Source of the DNA: Aquincola sp.
GTDB lineage: Bacteria > Pseudomonadota > Gammaproteobacteria > Burkholderiales > Burkholderiaceae_C
Length of the DNA: 6,234 bases
Direction: 5' to 3'
Assembly: GCA_029884035.1 (NCBI GenBank)
Contig: JAOUIM010000226.1
Coordinates: 1 to 6,234, forward strand
Shown: positions 1 to 6,046 of the stretch, one piece after another
Layout of the letters: every line of letters begins with the position of its first letter
Position numbering within the stretch: position 1 is the first letter of the stretch
Made by a program: the position numbers and the translations under genes
The notes under the pieces: generated by a model
The model's database searches: none
Told to the model about the DNA's origin: nothing
The model's input: the letters and a program-made list of their open reading frames with translations, nothing else

Positions 1-25
1 TCGAGCCGCCGGTCGTGCCCGCCAT
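1..25 (-). CDS. Possible start of a downstream gene, cut by the window edge
   Basis: An ATG at 25..23 shares one base with the ppk2 stop codon (TGATG), an arrangement common for translationally coupled genes. The eight visible codons read MAGTTGGS and stay open to the window edge. There is no strong ribosome binding site, only an AGG several bases upstream inside the end of ppk2. The reading is far too short to name a family, and an ATG overlapping a stop can occur by chance. The only support is position and the continuing open frame. Confidence 0.25.
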
Positions 26-876
26 CAGAATGCCTGCGGGATGATCTTGTACGGGTAGTCGGGCTCGACGTAGCCGCCAGGCTTCTGGCGCGGGGGCACC
101 TTCGGTACCTCGCGCTTGATCTCTTCGTAGGGTATGTGCTTGAGCAGGTGGCTGATGATATTCAGCCGCACGCGTTTCTTGTCGTTCGACGGCGCGACCC
201 ACCAGGGGGCGAAACTGGTGTCGGTGGCCAGGAGCATCGCGTCGCGGGCCCGTGAGTAGTCGTACCAGCGGCCGTAGGACTTCAGGTCCATCGGCGAGAG
301 CTTCCAGATCTTGCGGCCATCCTCGAACCGAGCCTTCAGGCGCCGGGTCTGCTCCTCGGGGCTGACCTCGAGCCAGTACTTGATCAGGATGATGCCCGAC
401 TCGACCATCGCCTCTTCGACCAGCGGCACACCCTCGAGGAAGGCATCGGCCTGCTCGTCGGTGCAGAAGCCCATCACCCGCTCGACGCCGGCGCGGTTGT
501 ACCAGCTGCGGTCGAAGATCACGACCTCGCCCGCAGCCGGCAGGTGCGGCACGTAGCGCTGCATGTACATCTGCGACTTCTCGCGCTCGGTCGGTGCAGG
601 CAGCGCGACGACGCGGAACACGCGCGGGCTGACGCGCTCGGTGATCGCCTTGATCGTGCCGCCCTTGCCGGCACCGTCGCGGCCCTCGAACACGATGCAC
701 ACCTTCAGGCCCTTGTGGACCACCCATTCCTGAAGCTTGACCAGTTCGACATGCAATGCCTCGAGTGCCTTGGCATAGGCCCCCTTGCTCAGTCCGCCTT
801 GCGCCGCGGCGTCCATCGTCTGCGCGGCGAGCTTGTCGCCGTTTCTGCCGCCTTTGTCCTTCTTCGCCAAGGCCAT
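25..876 (-). CDS. ppk2: Polyphosphate kinase 2 (PPK2 family, class I-like)
   Basis: Cytoplasmic kinase that transfers phosphate between inorganic polyphosphate and nucleotides; class I members mainly turn NDPs into NTPs using polyphosphate. The 283-residue product (from ATG 876) is a single PPK2 domain of usual one-domain size. Visible motifs are the Walker A loop GRDGAGKGG (residues 65-73), the Walker B/lid segment FDRSWYNRAGVERVMGFC (121-138), the KYWLEVSPEEQ stretch (166-176), and the C-terminal segment with WYDYSRARD (204-212), TDTSFAPWW (218-226), DKKRVRLN (232-239) and HIPY (247-250). The wording of these motifs matches class I, but class assignment is from memory of the family and has not been tested. 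The reading frame stays open about 138 codons further upstream, but that part is Arg/His/Cys-rich, is not protein-like and lies before a good AAGGAG, so it is left out. The real start may be TTG at 870. The gene lies downstream of an efflux operon with no obvious functional link. Confidence 0.93.
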   Translation of the reverse strand: MALAKKDKGGRNGDKLAAQTMDAAAQGGLSKGAYAKALEALHVELVKLQEWVVHKGLKVCIVFEGRDGAGKGGTIKAITERVSPRVFRVVALPAPTEREKSQMYMQRYVPHLPAAGEVVIFDRSWYNRAGVERVMGFCTDEQADAFLEGVPLVEEAMVESGIILIKYWLEVSPEEQTRRLKARFEDGRKIWKLSPMDLKSYGRWYDYSRARDAMLLATDTSFAPWWVAPSNDKKRVRLNIISHLLKHIPYEEIKREVPKVPPRQKPGGYVEPDYPYKIIPQAF

Positions 877-882
877 CTCCTT
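868..882 (-). promoter_or_regulatory. ppk2 ribosome binding site and start choice
   Basis: A strong Shine-Dalgarno sequence AAGGAG (882..877) directly abuts ATG 876..874, leaving no spacer. An in-frame TTG at 870..868 sits six bases from the same AAGGAG, which is normal spacing. Either start gives the same PPK2 domain, since the difference is two residues. By spacing alone the TTG is favoured; by codon preference the ATG is. Confidence 0.6.
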
Positions 883-1037
883 CTCAGATTGACGAGAATC
901 CGCAGGTGAATCCGTGCCGGTCCAGCGCGTGTCGACGACATCTGTCGCCAGCGAGCGCAGTAGCAGGCCCGTGCAATGCGCCGTGCCACCGGTCGCCGTC
1001 GGCACCGCCGCAAGCGCGCTGGAGGCCCGAGAAGTCA

Positions 1038-1053
1038 GGCATGGTGCCATGCC
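1038..1053. repeat. Small perfect inverted repeat
   Basis: GGCATGG and CCATGCC are separated by TG, giving a 7-bp stem with a two-base centre. With such a small loop it is more likely a DNA palindrome, for example a protein site, than a stable RNA hairpin. No T-run follows on either strand. It lies about 160 bases upstream of ppk2. Chance occurrence in GC-rich DNA is possible. Confidence 0.3.
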
Positions 1054-1213
1054 CCCAGGCCCGAGCGGCTGTGTGAGAGCCCCCGATCGATGCAGGAGCA
1101 ATTGAGCTGCAGTGTACCTTGAATGCCCGCAATGCGTTGGACAGCAGCCGCACGGGCAAGCGAGGTGGCTGGCAGCACCCGGCCAGTGGACGAAACCGCT
1201 CGCGCGGTAGGCG

Positions 1214-1230
1214 CTCCGGCCACGCCGGAG
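1214..1230. repeat. GC-rich inverted repeat, weak hairpin candidate
   Basis: CTCCGGC (1214-1220) and GCCGGAG (1224-1230) flank a CAC loop. The stem would be stable in RNA, but no T-run follows on either strand, so it does not qualify as a standard intrinsic terminator. It is the most stable-looking short hairpin between the efflux operon and ppk2 and could slow readthrough transcription. Confidence 0.3.
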
Positions 1231-1373
1231 GTGGTGCGTTGAGCGTGCGGCTCTGCGATGTTGATGCCCGAGGCAATCCGCCTCGTTCATCGACTGGAGC
1301 CAACCATGGAGGCCACCACTCGTCCAGGCTGTCCGCCAGCAGCAAATCGACCTTCGGTCTGCCTGTTCTCATC

Positions 1374-1400
1374 GCGGTATCTCCGTTCCCAAGATACCGC
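1374..1400 (-). promoter_or_regulatory. Hairpin covering the ribosome binding site of the transposase-like start
   Basis: GCGGTATCT (1374-1382) and AGATACCGC (1392-1400) form a perfect 9-bp inverted repeat with a 9-base loop. In minus-strand RNA the GGAG of the ribosome binding site (1384..1381) lies half in the loop and half in the 3' arm, and the ATG follows one base after the stem. Transcripts coming from the efflux operon would contain both arms and could hide the site. Such protection from outside transcription is known for other elements such as IS10 and IS50; applying it here is inference. There is no T-run, so it is not a standard terminator. Confidence 0.5.
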
Positions 1401-1414
1401 ACTGGCATGCGCGA

Positions 1415-1446
1415 TTAGTGCTAGACACTAACGGGACAGGACACTA
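1415..1446. repeat. Cluster of short repeats at the proposed element end
   Basis: TTAGTG (1415-1420) and CACTAA (1426-1431) form a 6-bp inverted repeat around CTAGA. The word GACACTA occurs twice in the same direction, at 1424-1430 and 1440-1446, the second copy overlapping the stop codon of the channel gene. A CTAG tetranucleotide occurs at 1421-1424 and again at 1444-1447. Such a cluster resembles the repeated binding sites at transposon ends, but it is short and could also be a leftover of target-site reshuffling. Confidence 0.45.
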
Positions 1447-2898
1447 GCGTTGCGGTGACTCCTCGGCTTTGGCCATGCCCAGCGGCGCTGGCGCGAGCCT
1501 GGCGGCGTCGTCGATCCAGCCGCCACCCATGGCCTTGTAGACGGCGATCAGCTGGGTATACGAATCAATCCGCGTACGCACCGCCACCAGTTCGGCGGCG
1601 AACAGCTCGTTCTCCGCGAACAGCACCTCGAGGTAGTCGGCGTAGCCGTTGTCGAACTTGCGCTTCGCCAATCGGGCGAACTCGCGCAACGCAGCCACGC
1701 GCTTGGCCTGCGCACCCGACTCCTCGCGCTTCTTGGCCGTGCCCACCAGGGCATTGTTGGTTTCGACGAACGCATTAAGCACCACCTGCTGGTAGGTGGC
1801 TACTGCCTCGCGTTGTACCGCTTCGGCGCTTTGCACCTGTCCTTCGATGGCGCCAAAGGTAAACAGCGGCCCCGCCAATCCAGCCGCCAGGCCCCAGGTC
1901 GCCGCGGCACTGCCGAGAAAGTCGCCCAGCGCAGCGCTGCTAAGGCCGAGCACGCCGGTCAGCGAGATCGTCGGGTAGTACAGCGACTGCGCAACACCAA
2001 CATTGGCGTTGGCGGCGACCAGCAGTTGCTCGGCCTGCAGGATGTCCGGGCGACGCTCCAGCAACGATGACGGCAATGCGGCGGGTACCTCCGGTGTGGC
2101 AAACCCATCGATCGTCTTGCCGCGCGCGATCGGCCCCGGATTGCGGCCGATCAGCGTGGAAATCAGATTCTCTTGCGCCGCCACCTGCTGTTCCAGCGCC
2201 GGTATCGCCGCCAGCGCCTGCTGGTACTGCGACTCGACCTGCTGCACCTGCACCTGCGAGACCACGCCGCCCTTGAAGCGCTTGTCGAAGATCTCCTTCG
2301 TGCCTGCGAAATTCTTGGCCGTAGCCTTGGCAATCTCGAGTTGCTGGTCCAGGCCGCGCAGCGTCACGTAGCTCGCGGCCACCGCACTAGTCAACGACAG
2401 CACCACGCCGCGCCGGCCCTGTTCGCTGGCGTAGACCTGTGCCTGCACCGCTTCGCTCTGGCGTTGCACACGGCCGAACAGGTCGAGCTGCCAGCTGGCC
2501 GACAACGCGGCGTTGTACAGCTGGAAATACGGATCGCCGCCCGGCGGCAGGGCCGGCACGCCAACCTTGCTAGAGCGGTTGCTGCTGGCGTCGGCCCCAT
2601 AGCCGATCTGCGGATAGAACTGCGAGCGCGTGGTGCTGAGCTGGCCGGTGAACTGATCGATGCGCGCCGCTGCGATGCGCAGGTCGGGGTTGTTGCGCAG
2701 CGCCTGCTCGATCAGGCCATCGAGCACCGGGTCGCCGAACTGCTTCCACCATTCGGTGTTGGCGACCTCGGCCGACTGTTCGTAGTCGATGCGCCATTGC
2801 GGCGGCGCGTCGGTCTTGGGACGCTGATAGTCGGGCCCGACCACGGTGCAGGCCGACAGCGAGGCGGCCAGCAGGCTCAGTGCAAGTCTCTTGCGCAT
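1444..2898 (-). CDS. Outer-membrane channel lipoprotein of an RND efflux system (OprM/NodT type, TolC superfamily)
   Basis: This protein forms the trimeric outer-membrane and periplasmic channel through which the RND pump expels its substrates. The 484-residue product starts MRKRLALSLLAASLSAC, a lipoprotein signal peptide with lipobox LSAC (residues 14-17); the mature lipidated Cys17 is followed by TVVGPDYQRP, typical of the NodT-type family. Two outer-membrane efflux repeats span about residues 56-250 and 276-459. Characteristic segments are WWKQFGDPVLDGLIEQAL (50-67), SWQLDLFGR (135-143), LLERRPDILQAEQ (279-291), YYPTISLTG (307-315) and YKAMGGGW (454-461). Length fits the family. The start was chosen for the lipobox and for GGAAGG eight bases upstream; the frame runs further upstream only inside the pump gene. 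It begins one base after the pump stop codon, so it is the last gene of the operon. Its stop codon TAG overlaps a proposed insertion-sequence end, so the roughly 23-residue tail after GGGW may not be the original one. Confidence 0.95.
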   Translation of the reverse strand: MRKRLALSLLAASLSACTVVGPDYQRPKTDAPPQWRIDYEQSAEVANTEWWKQFGDPVLDGLIEQALRNNPDLRIAAARIDQFTGQLSTTRSQFYPQIGYGADASSNRSSKVGVPALPPGGDPYFQLYNAALSASWQLDLFGRVQRQSEAVQAQVYASEQGRRGVVLSLTSAVAASYVTLRGLDQQLEIAKATAKNFAGTKEIFDKRFKGGVVSQVQVQQVESQYQQALAAIPALEQQVAAQENLISTLIGRNPGPIARGKTIDGFATPEVPAALPSSLLERRPDILQAEQLLVAANANVGVAQSLYYPTISLTGVLGLSSAALGDFLGSAAATWGLAAGLAGPLFTFGAIEGQVQSAEAVQREAVATYQQVVLNAFVETNNALVGTAKKREESGAQAKRVAALREFARLAKRKFDNGYADYLEVLFAENELFAAELVAVRTRIDSYTQLIAVYKAMGGGWIDDAARLAPAPLGMAKAEESPQR

Positions 2899-2916
2899 CT
2901 CAGTGGCCTTCCACTG
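2896..2916 (-). promoter_or_regulatory. Ribosome binding site of the channel gene inside a small hairpin at the pump/channel junction
   Basis: On the minus strand CAGTGG-AAGG-CCACTG (2916..2901) is a perfect 6-bp inverted repeat whose four-base loop AAGG is the core of the ribosome binding site for the channel gene (GGAAGG, eight bases before ATG 2898..2896). The pump stop codon TGA (2902..2900) overlaps the 3' arm. Ribosomes finishing the pump would open the stem, which suggests translational coupling. The pairing is seen directly; the regulatory role is inferred. Confidence 0.5.
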
Positions 2917-5900
2917 CTGCGGCCTTCTTGCCCGACACCTTCTGGCTTGCGCTTTCCAGCAGCCAGAAGAAGAAGGGGGCAAAGAAGATGGCGATGAAGG
3001 TCGAGGCCAGGATGCCGCCGATGACGCCGGTGCCGATCGAACGCAGGCTGTTGGCTCCCGGGCCACTTGCGAGGGCCAGCGGGACGCATCCCAGGCCGAA
3101 GGCCAGCGAGGTCATGACGATCGCGCGCAGCCGTGCGCGTGAAGCTTCCAGTGCCGCCTGCAGCACAGGCATGCCGGCACGCACGTGCTCGATCGCCACC
3201 TCGCAGATCAGGATGGCGTTCTTCGCCGACAGACCCACCAGCGTGATCAGCCCGACCTGGAAGTACACGTCGTTCTCCAGTCCGGCCGCCCAGGTCACCG
3301 CCAGGGCGCCGAGGATGGCCACCGGGACCGTCAGCAGCACTGCCAGCGGCAAGGTCCACTTCTCGAACTGTGCCGCGAGCAACAGAAAGACCACGATCAG
3401 GCCCGCGACGAAGGCGATCGCCGAAGTCCCGCCCGCGCTCTTTTCCTGCAGCGCCTGGCCGGCCCAGGCGAACGCGAAGTCCGCCGGCAGCGTTTCGCGC
3501 GCCACTTCTTCCATCGTGGCGAGCGCCTGCCCCGAGCTGTACCCGGCAGCGGCATTGCCGGTGACCTTGACCGCAGGGAAACCGTTGAAGCGCTCGAGCA
3601 GCTTCGGCGCCGCCACGTAGCGCACGGTGATCAGCGCCGACAGCGGCACCATCTTGCCGGAGCGCGAACGCACGAACACCTTGTCGAAGTCGCGCGGGTT
3701 GGCGCGGTATTCGGCATCCGCCTGCAGCATCACCCACCACACGCGGCTGGACTGGCTGAACTGGCCCGCGATCGTCGAGCCGAAATACGCCTGCATCGTC
3801 TGGAAGGCTTCCTGCACCGGAACGCCCAGCACCTCGGCCCGGCTGCGGTCGAGGTCGACGAACAGCTGCTGCGTGGCCGGCCGGAAGGTGGTCGACACGC
3901 CAGCGAGTTCCGGTCGCTGGCGTGCCGCCGCGAGGAACTTCTGCAAGGCCTCGGCCGTGGTGCGCGTTTCGCCCGCGCCCCGGTTCTGGATGTAGAACTC
4001 GAAGCCACCGGTCGTGCCCAGCCCGGGGATGGACGGCGGGTTCACCGCCATCACCGTGCCATCCTTGATCTGCGCGAACTGCTTGTTCAGGCGCGGGATC
4101 ACCTCGAACACGAGCTGCGACTTGTCCGTGCGTTCCTCGAACGGCTTCATCGACGGGAACGACACGGCCGAGTTGTTGCGCACCGTGCCGTCGAGCAGGC
4201 TGTAGCCGTTGACCATCGCCACGTCCTGCACGGCGGGCTCGCTGGCCAGGATCTTCTCGACCTGGCGCACGATGCCACCGACGACGCCCTGGCTGGCCGT
4301 GTCGGGCGCCTCCATCACCACGAAGAAGTAGCCCTGGTCTTCGGCGGGCACGAAGCTGCCGGGAATGATGCGGAACAGGAACAGGATGCCGGCGATCACC
4401 GCACCGAAGGCCAGCAGCGCGATCGGCCAGCCCTGGATCATGCGGGCCACGCCGCCGACATAGCCTTTCGTCAGCCGCTCGAAGGAGTTTTCGAACCAGC
4501 GGAAGAACCCCTTCTTCTCGCCATGGTGCGGCCGGATGAGGATCGCCGCCAGCGCCGGCGAGAGCGTCAGCGCCATGACGCCGGAGATGACCACCGAGAT
4601 CGCGATCGTGATGGCGAACTGCTTGTACAGCGTGCCGGTGACGCCGGTCAGGAAGGCCACCGGCAGGAACACGGCCACCAGCACCAGCACGATCGAGATC
4701 AGCGCCCCGGCGATCTCGGTCATCGCCTGCTTGGCGGCCTCGAAGGCCGAGAGGCCCTTCTTGGTCATGTTGACCTCGACGTTCTCGACCACGACGATCG
4801 CGTCGTCGACCACGAGACCGATGGCCAGGATCATGCCGAACAGCGTCAGCATGTTGATCGAGAAGCCGAGCGCGTACATGCCGATGAAGGTGCCGACGAT
4901 CGACACCGGCACGGCCAGGATCGGAATGATGGTGGCACGCAGCGACTGCAGGAACACGAACACCACCAGCACGACCAGCACGACCGCCTCGAGGAAGGTG
5001 TGCACCACCTTCTCGATGGAGTTCAACGTGAACAGGCTGGTGTCGAGCGTGATCTTGTAGTCCAGCCCGGTCGGGAACTGCCGCTTCAATTCCTCCATGC
5101 GGGCGCGCACGGCCTTGGCCGTCTCGACGGCGTTCGTCCCCGGCTGCTGGAAGATGCCGATCGTGGCCGCCGTCTTGCCGTTCATCCGGCTCGCGACCTG
5201 ATAGTCGCGCTTGGCGAGTTCGACCCGCGCGACGTCGCGCACGCGCACGATCGCCGTGCCTTCCTTGTTGGTGCGGACGATGATGTTGTCGAACTCCTCC
5301 GGCTTCGTGAGCAGGCCCTGCGTGGTGACCACGAAAGTCTGCTGCACCCCCTCGCGGCTCGGCTCGGATCCGATCTCGCCGATGCCGAAGCTCTGGTTCT
5401 GGCTCTGGATCGCCGCGGAGACCTCCTGCACGGTGATGCCGAGCTGGGCCATGCGGTCCGGCCGCAGCCACACGCGCATCGCGATGTCGGGCAGCCCGAA
5501 GACGCTGGCGCGGTTGGCGCCCGGCACACGCTTGAGTTCCTCGACGACGTAGAGGTTGGCGTAGTTGTCGATGTAGGTCGAGTCGTACCGATTGTCGGGC
5601 GAGAAGACCGACATCACCATCATGATGCCGGAGGACTTCTTTTCGGCCGTCACACCCTGCTGCGTGACGACCTGGGGCAGCAGCGGCAGGGCCTGGCTGA
5701 CCCGGTTCTGCACGTTCACCTGGTTGATGTCCGGGTCGCTGCCGGGCTTGAACACCACGCTGACGAACACGGCGCCCGAGGACGAGCTGACCGAGTTGAA
5801 GTACAGCAGGTTGTCGATGCCGTTGATCTGCGCCTCGAGCGGCGCCGCCACCGTGTTGGCGATGACCTCGGCCGTCGCACCGGGGTAACGCGCGCTGACC

Positions 5901-6034
5901 TGTATCTGCGGCGGCGCCAATTCCGGGTATTGCGCGATCGGCGTCACCCACATGGCGACCAGGCCGCCGAGCACGATGAGGATCGAGATGACCGCCGACA
6001 GGATCGGCCGGCCGATGAAGAAATGGGTGAACAT
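2900..6034 (-). CDS. RND multidrug efflux pump, inner-membrane proton antiporter (AcrB/MexB/MexF type, HAE1)
   Basis: Homotrimeric inner-membrane pump that exchanges protons for drugs or other amphiphiles and feeds them into the outer-membrane channel. The 1044 residues match the family's usual 1030-1060. It starts MFTHFFIGRPILSAVISILI, with TM1 at about 10-29, then the first periplasmic porter/docking region (about 30-338), TM2-TM6 (340-498), TM7 (538-556), a second periplasmic region (565-865) and TM8-TM12 (870-1025). The proton relay is intact: Asp410-Asp411 in GLVVDDAIVVVENVE, Lys938 in GLSAKNAIL, and Arg968 and Thr975 near LRAIVMTSLAFG. Segments such as GLGTTGGFEF (671-680) and GYSSGQA (831-837) recall MexF/OqxB more than AcrB; this is from memory. 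By eye, several Phe of the AcrB drug pocket are replaced here. The substrate cannot be read from the sequence. No good Shine-Dalgarno precedes ATG 6034; the adaptor stop is 12 bases upstream, so coupled translation is likely. Confidence 0.97.
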   Translation of the reverse strand: MFTHFFIGRPILSAVISILIVLGGLVAMWVTPIAQYPELAPPQIQVSARYPGATAEVIANTVAAPLEAQINGIDNLLYFNSVSSSSGAVFVSVVFKPGSDPDINQVNVQNRVSQALPLLPQVVTQQGVTAEKKSSGIMMVMSVFSPDNRYDSTYIDNYANLYVVEELKRVPGANRASVFGLPDIAMRVWLRPDRMAQLGITVQEVSAAIQSQNQSFGIGEIGSEPSREGVQQTFVVTTQGLLTKPEEFDNIIVRTNKEGTAIVRVRDVARVELAKRDYQVASRMNGKTAATIGIFQQPGTNAVETAKAVRARMEELKRQFPTGLDYKITLDTSLFTLNSIEKVVHTFLEAVVLVVLVVFVFLQSLRATIIPILAVPVSIVGTFIGMYALGFSINMLTLFGMILAIGLVVDDAIVVVENVEVNMTKKGLSAFEAAKQAMTEIAGALISIVLVLVAVFLPVAFLTGVTGTLYKQFAITIAISVVISGVMALTLSPALAAILIRPHHGEKKGFFRWFENSFERLTKGYVGGVARMIQGWPIALLAFGAVIAGILFLFRIIPGSFVPAEDQGYFFVVMEAPDTASQGVVGGIVRQVEKILASEPAVQDVAMVNGYSLLDGTVRNNSAVSFPSMKPFEERTDKSQLVFEVIPRLNKQFAQIKDGTVMAVNPPSIPGLGTTGGFEFYIQNRGAGETRTTAEALQKFLAAARQRPELAGVSTTFRPATQQLFVDLDRSRAEVLGVPVQEAFQTMQAYFGSTIAGQFSQSSRVWWVMLQADAEYRANPRDFDKVFVRSRSGKMVPLSALITVRYVAAPKLLERFNGFPAVKVTGNAAAGYSSGQALATMEEVARETLPADFAFAWAGQALQEKSAGGTSAIAFVAGLIVVFLLLAAQFEKWTLPLAVLLTVPVAILGALAVTWAAGLENDVYFQVGLITLVGLSAKNAILICEVAIEHVRAGMPVLQAALEASRARLRAIVMTSLAFGLGCVPLALASGPGANSLRSIGTGVIGGILASTFIAIFFAPFFFWLLESASQKVSGKKAAAVEGH

Positions 6035-6046
6035 GGAGTCGGCCGG

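Larger units (their letters stand above)
887..1336. other. Unassigned intergenic stretch with no recognised gene
   Basis: About 450 bases between ppk2 and the insertion-sequence-like scar. Several frames are open, including one on the minus strand from ATG 1372 to a TGA at 886..884, which ends seven bases before the ppk2 ATG. Its product beyond the first dozen residues matches no family I know, is rich in Pro, Arg, Trp and Cys, and its codons look less G/C-ended than those of the neighbouring true genes. Two small perfect inverted repeats lie here, at 1038..1053 (7-bp arms, 2-base loop) and 1214..1230 (7-bp arms, 3-base loop); neither has a T-run. No tRNA, CRISPR or confident promoter was seen. 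The stretch may be decayed coding DNA or the remains of a deletion next to the scar. Confidence 0.5.
1337..1446 (-). mobile_element. Likely remnant of the 5' end of an IS630-like insertion sequence
   Basis: Reading the minus strand from 1446, a short leader with repeated TAGTGTC words leads to a GGAG ribosome binding site and an ATG (1372..1370) whose first codons read MRTGRPKVDLLL. An N-terminus of the form MRTGRPK followed by hydrophobic residues is typical of IS630-family transposases as I recall them. After about residue 12 the frame continues but the resemblance is lost, and no helix-turn-helix or DDE region follows, so the element would be reduced to its first 110 or so bases. The outer end falls on a CTAG (1444-1447); IS630 is known to insert at CTAG and duplicate the TA. 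The family call rests on a short match and the exact ends are uncertain. Confidence is moderate that this is a mobile-element scar, lower that it is IS630. Confidence 0.4.

Noticed and set aside
1105..1150. TACACT on the minus strand as a -10 box of a ppk2 promoter
   Set aside because: No acceptable -35 hexamer stands at 16-18 bases, and the distance to ppk2 is over 200 bases, so the match is likely chance.
877..1290. In-frame upstream extension of PPK2 by about 138 residues
   Set aside because: The extra residues are Cys/His/Arg-rich, resemble no PPK2 N-terminus, and precede a strong AAGGAG beside the expected start.
1119..1418. 99-codon plus-strand open frame in the intergenic region
   Set aside because: Its product is Arg/Gly/Ser-rich without recognisable motifs, no ribosome binding site stands out, and it runs against the scar's transposase-like start.
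1415..1431. 6-bp inverted repeat just after the channel gene as an intrinsic terminator
   Set aside because: The stem is short and AT-containing and no T-run follows in the minus-strand RNA.
2173..2997. 274-codon plus-strand open frame opposite the channel gene
   Set aside because: It is antisense to a well-supported gene, and its Arg/Leu/His-rich product is typical of mirror frames in GC-rich DNA.
2899..3066. Upstream extension of the channel protein by 56 residues
   Set aside because: It overlaps the pump coding end, lacks a signal sequence, and would bury the lipoprotein signal peptide that begins at MRKRLALS.
2877..5951. A second, 1024-codon open frame on the minus strand almost fully inside the pump gene
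   Set aside because: It is a frame-shifted shadow: its product is Arg/Gly/Ala/His-rich with no membrane segments or motifs, while the other frame is a complete RND pump. Long false frames are expected in GC-rich genes.
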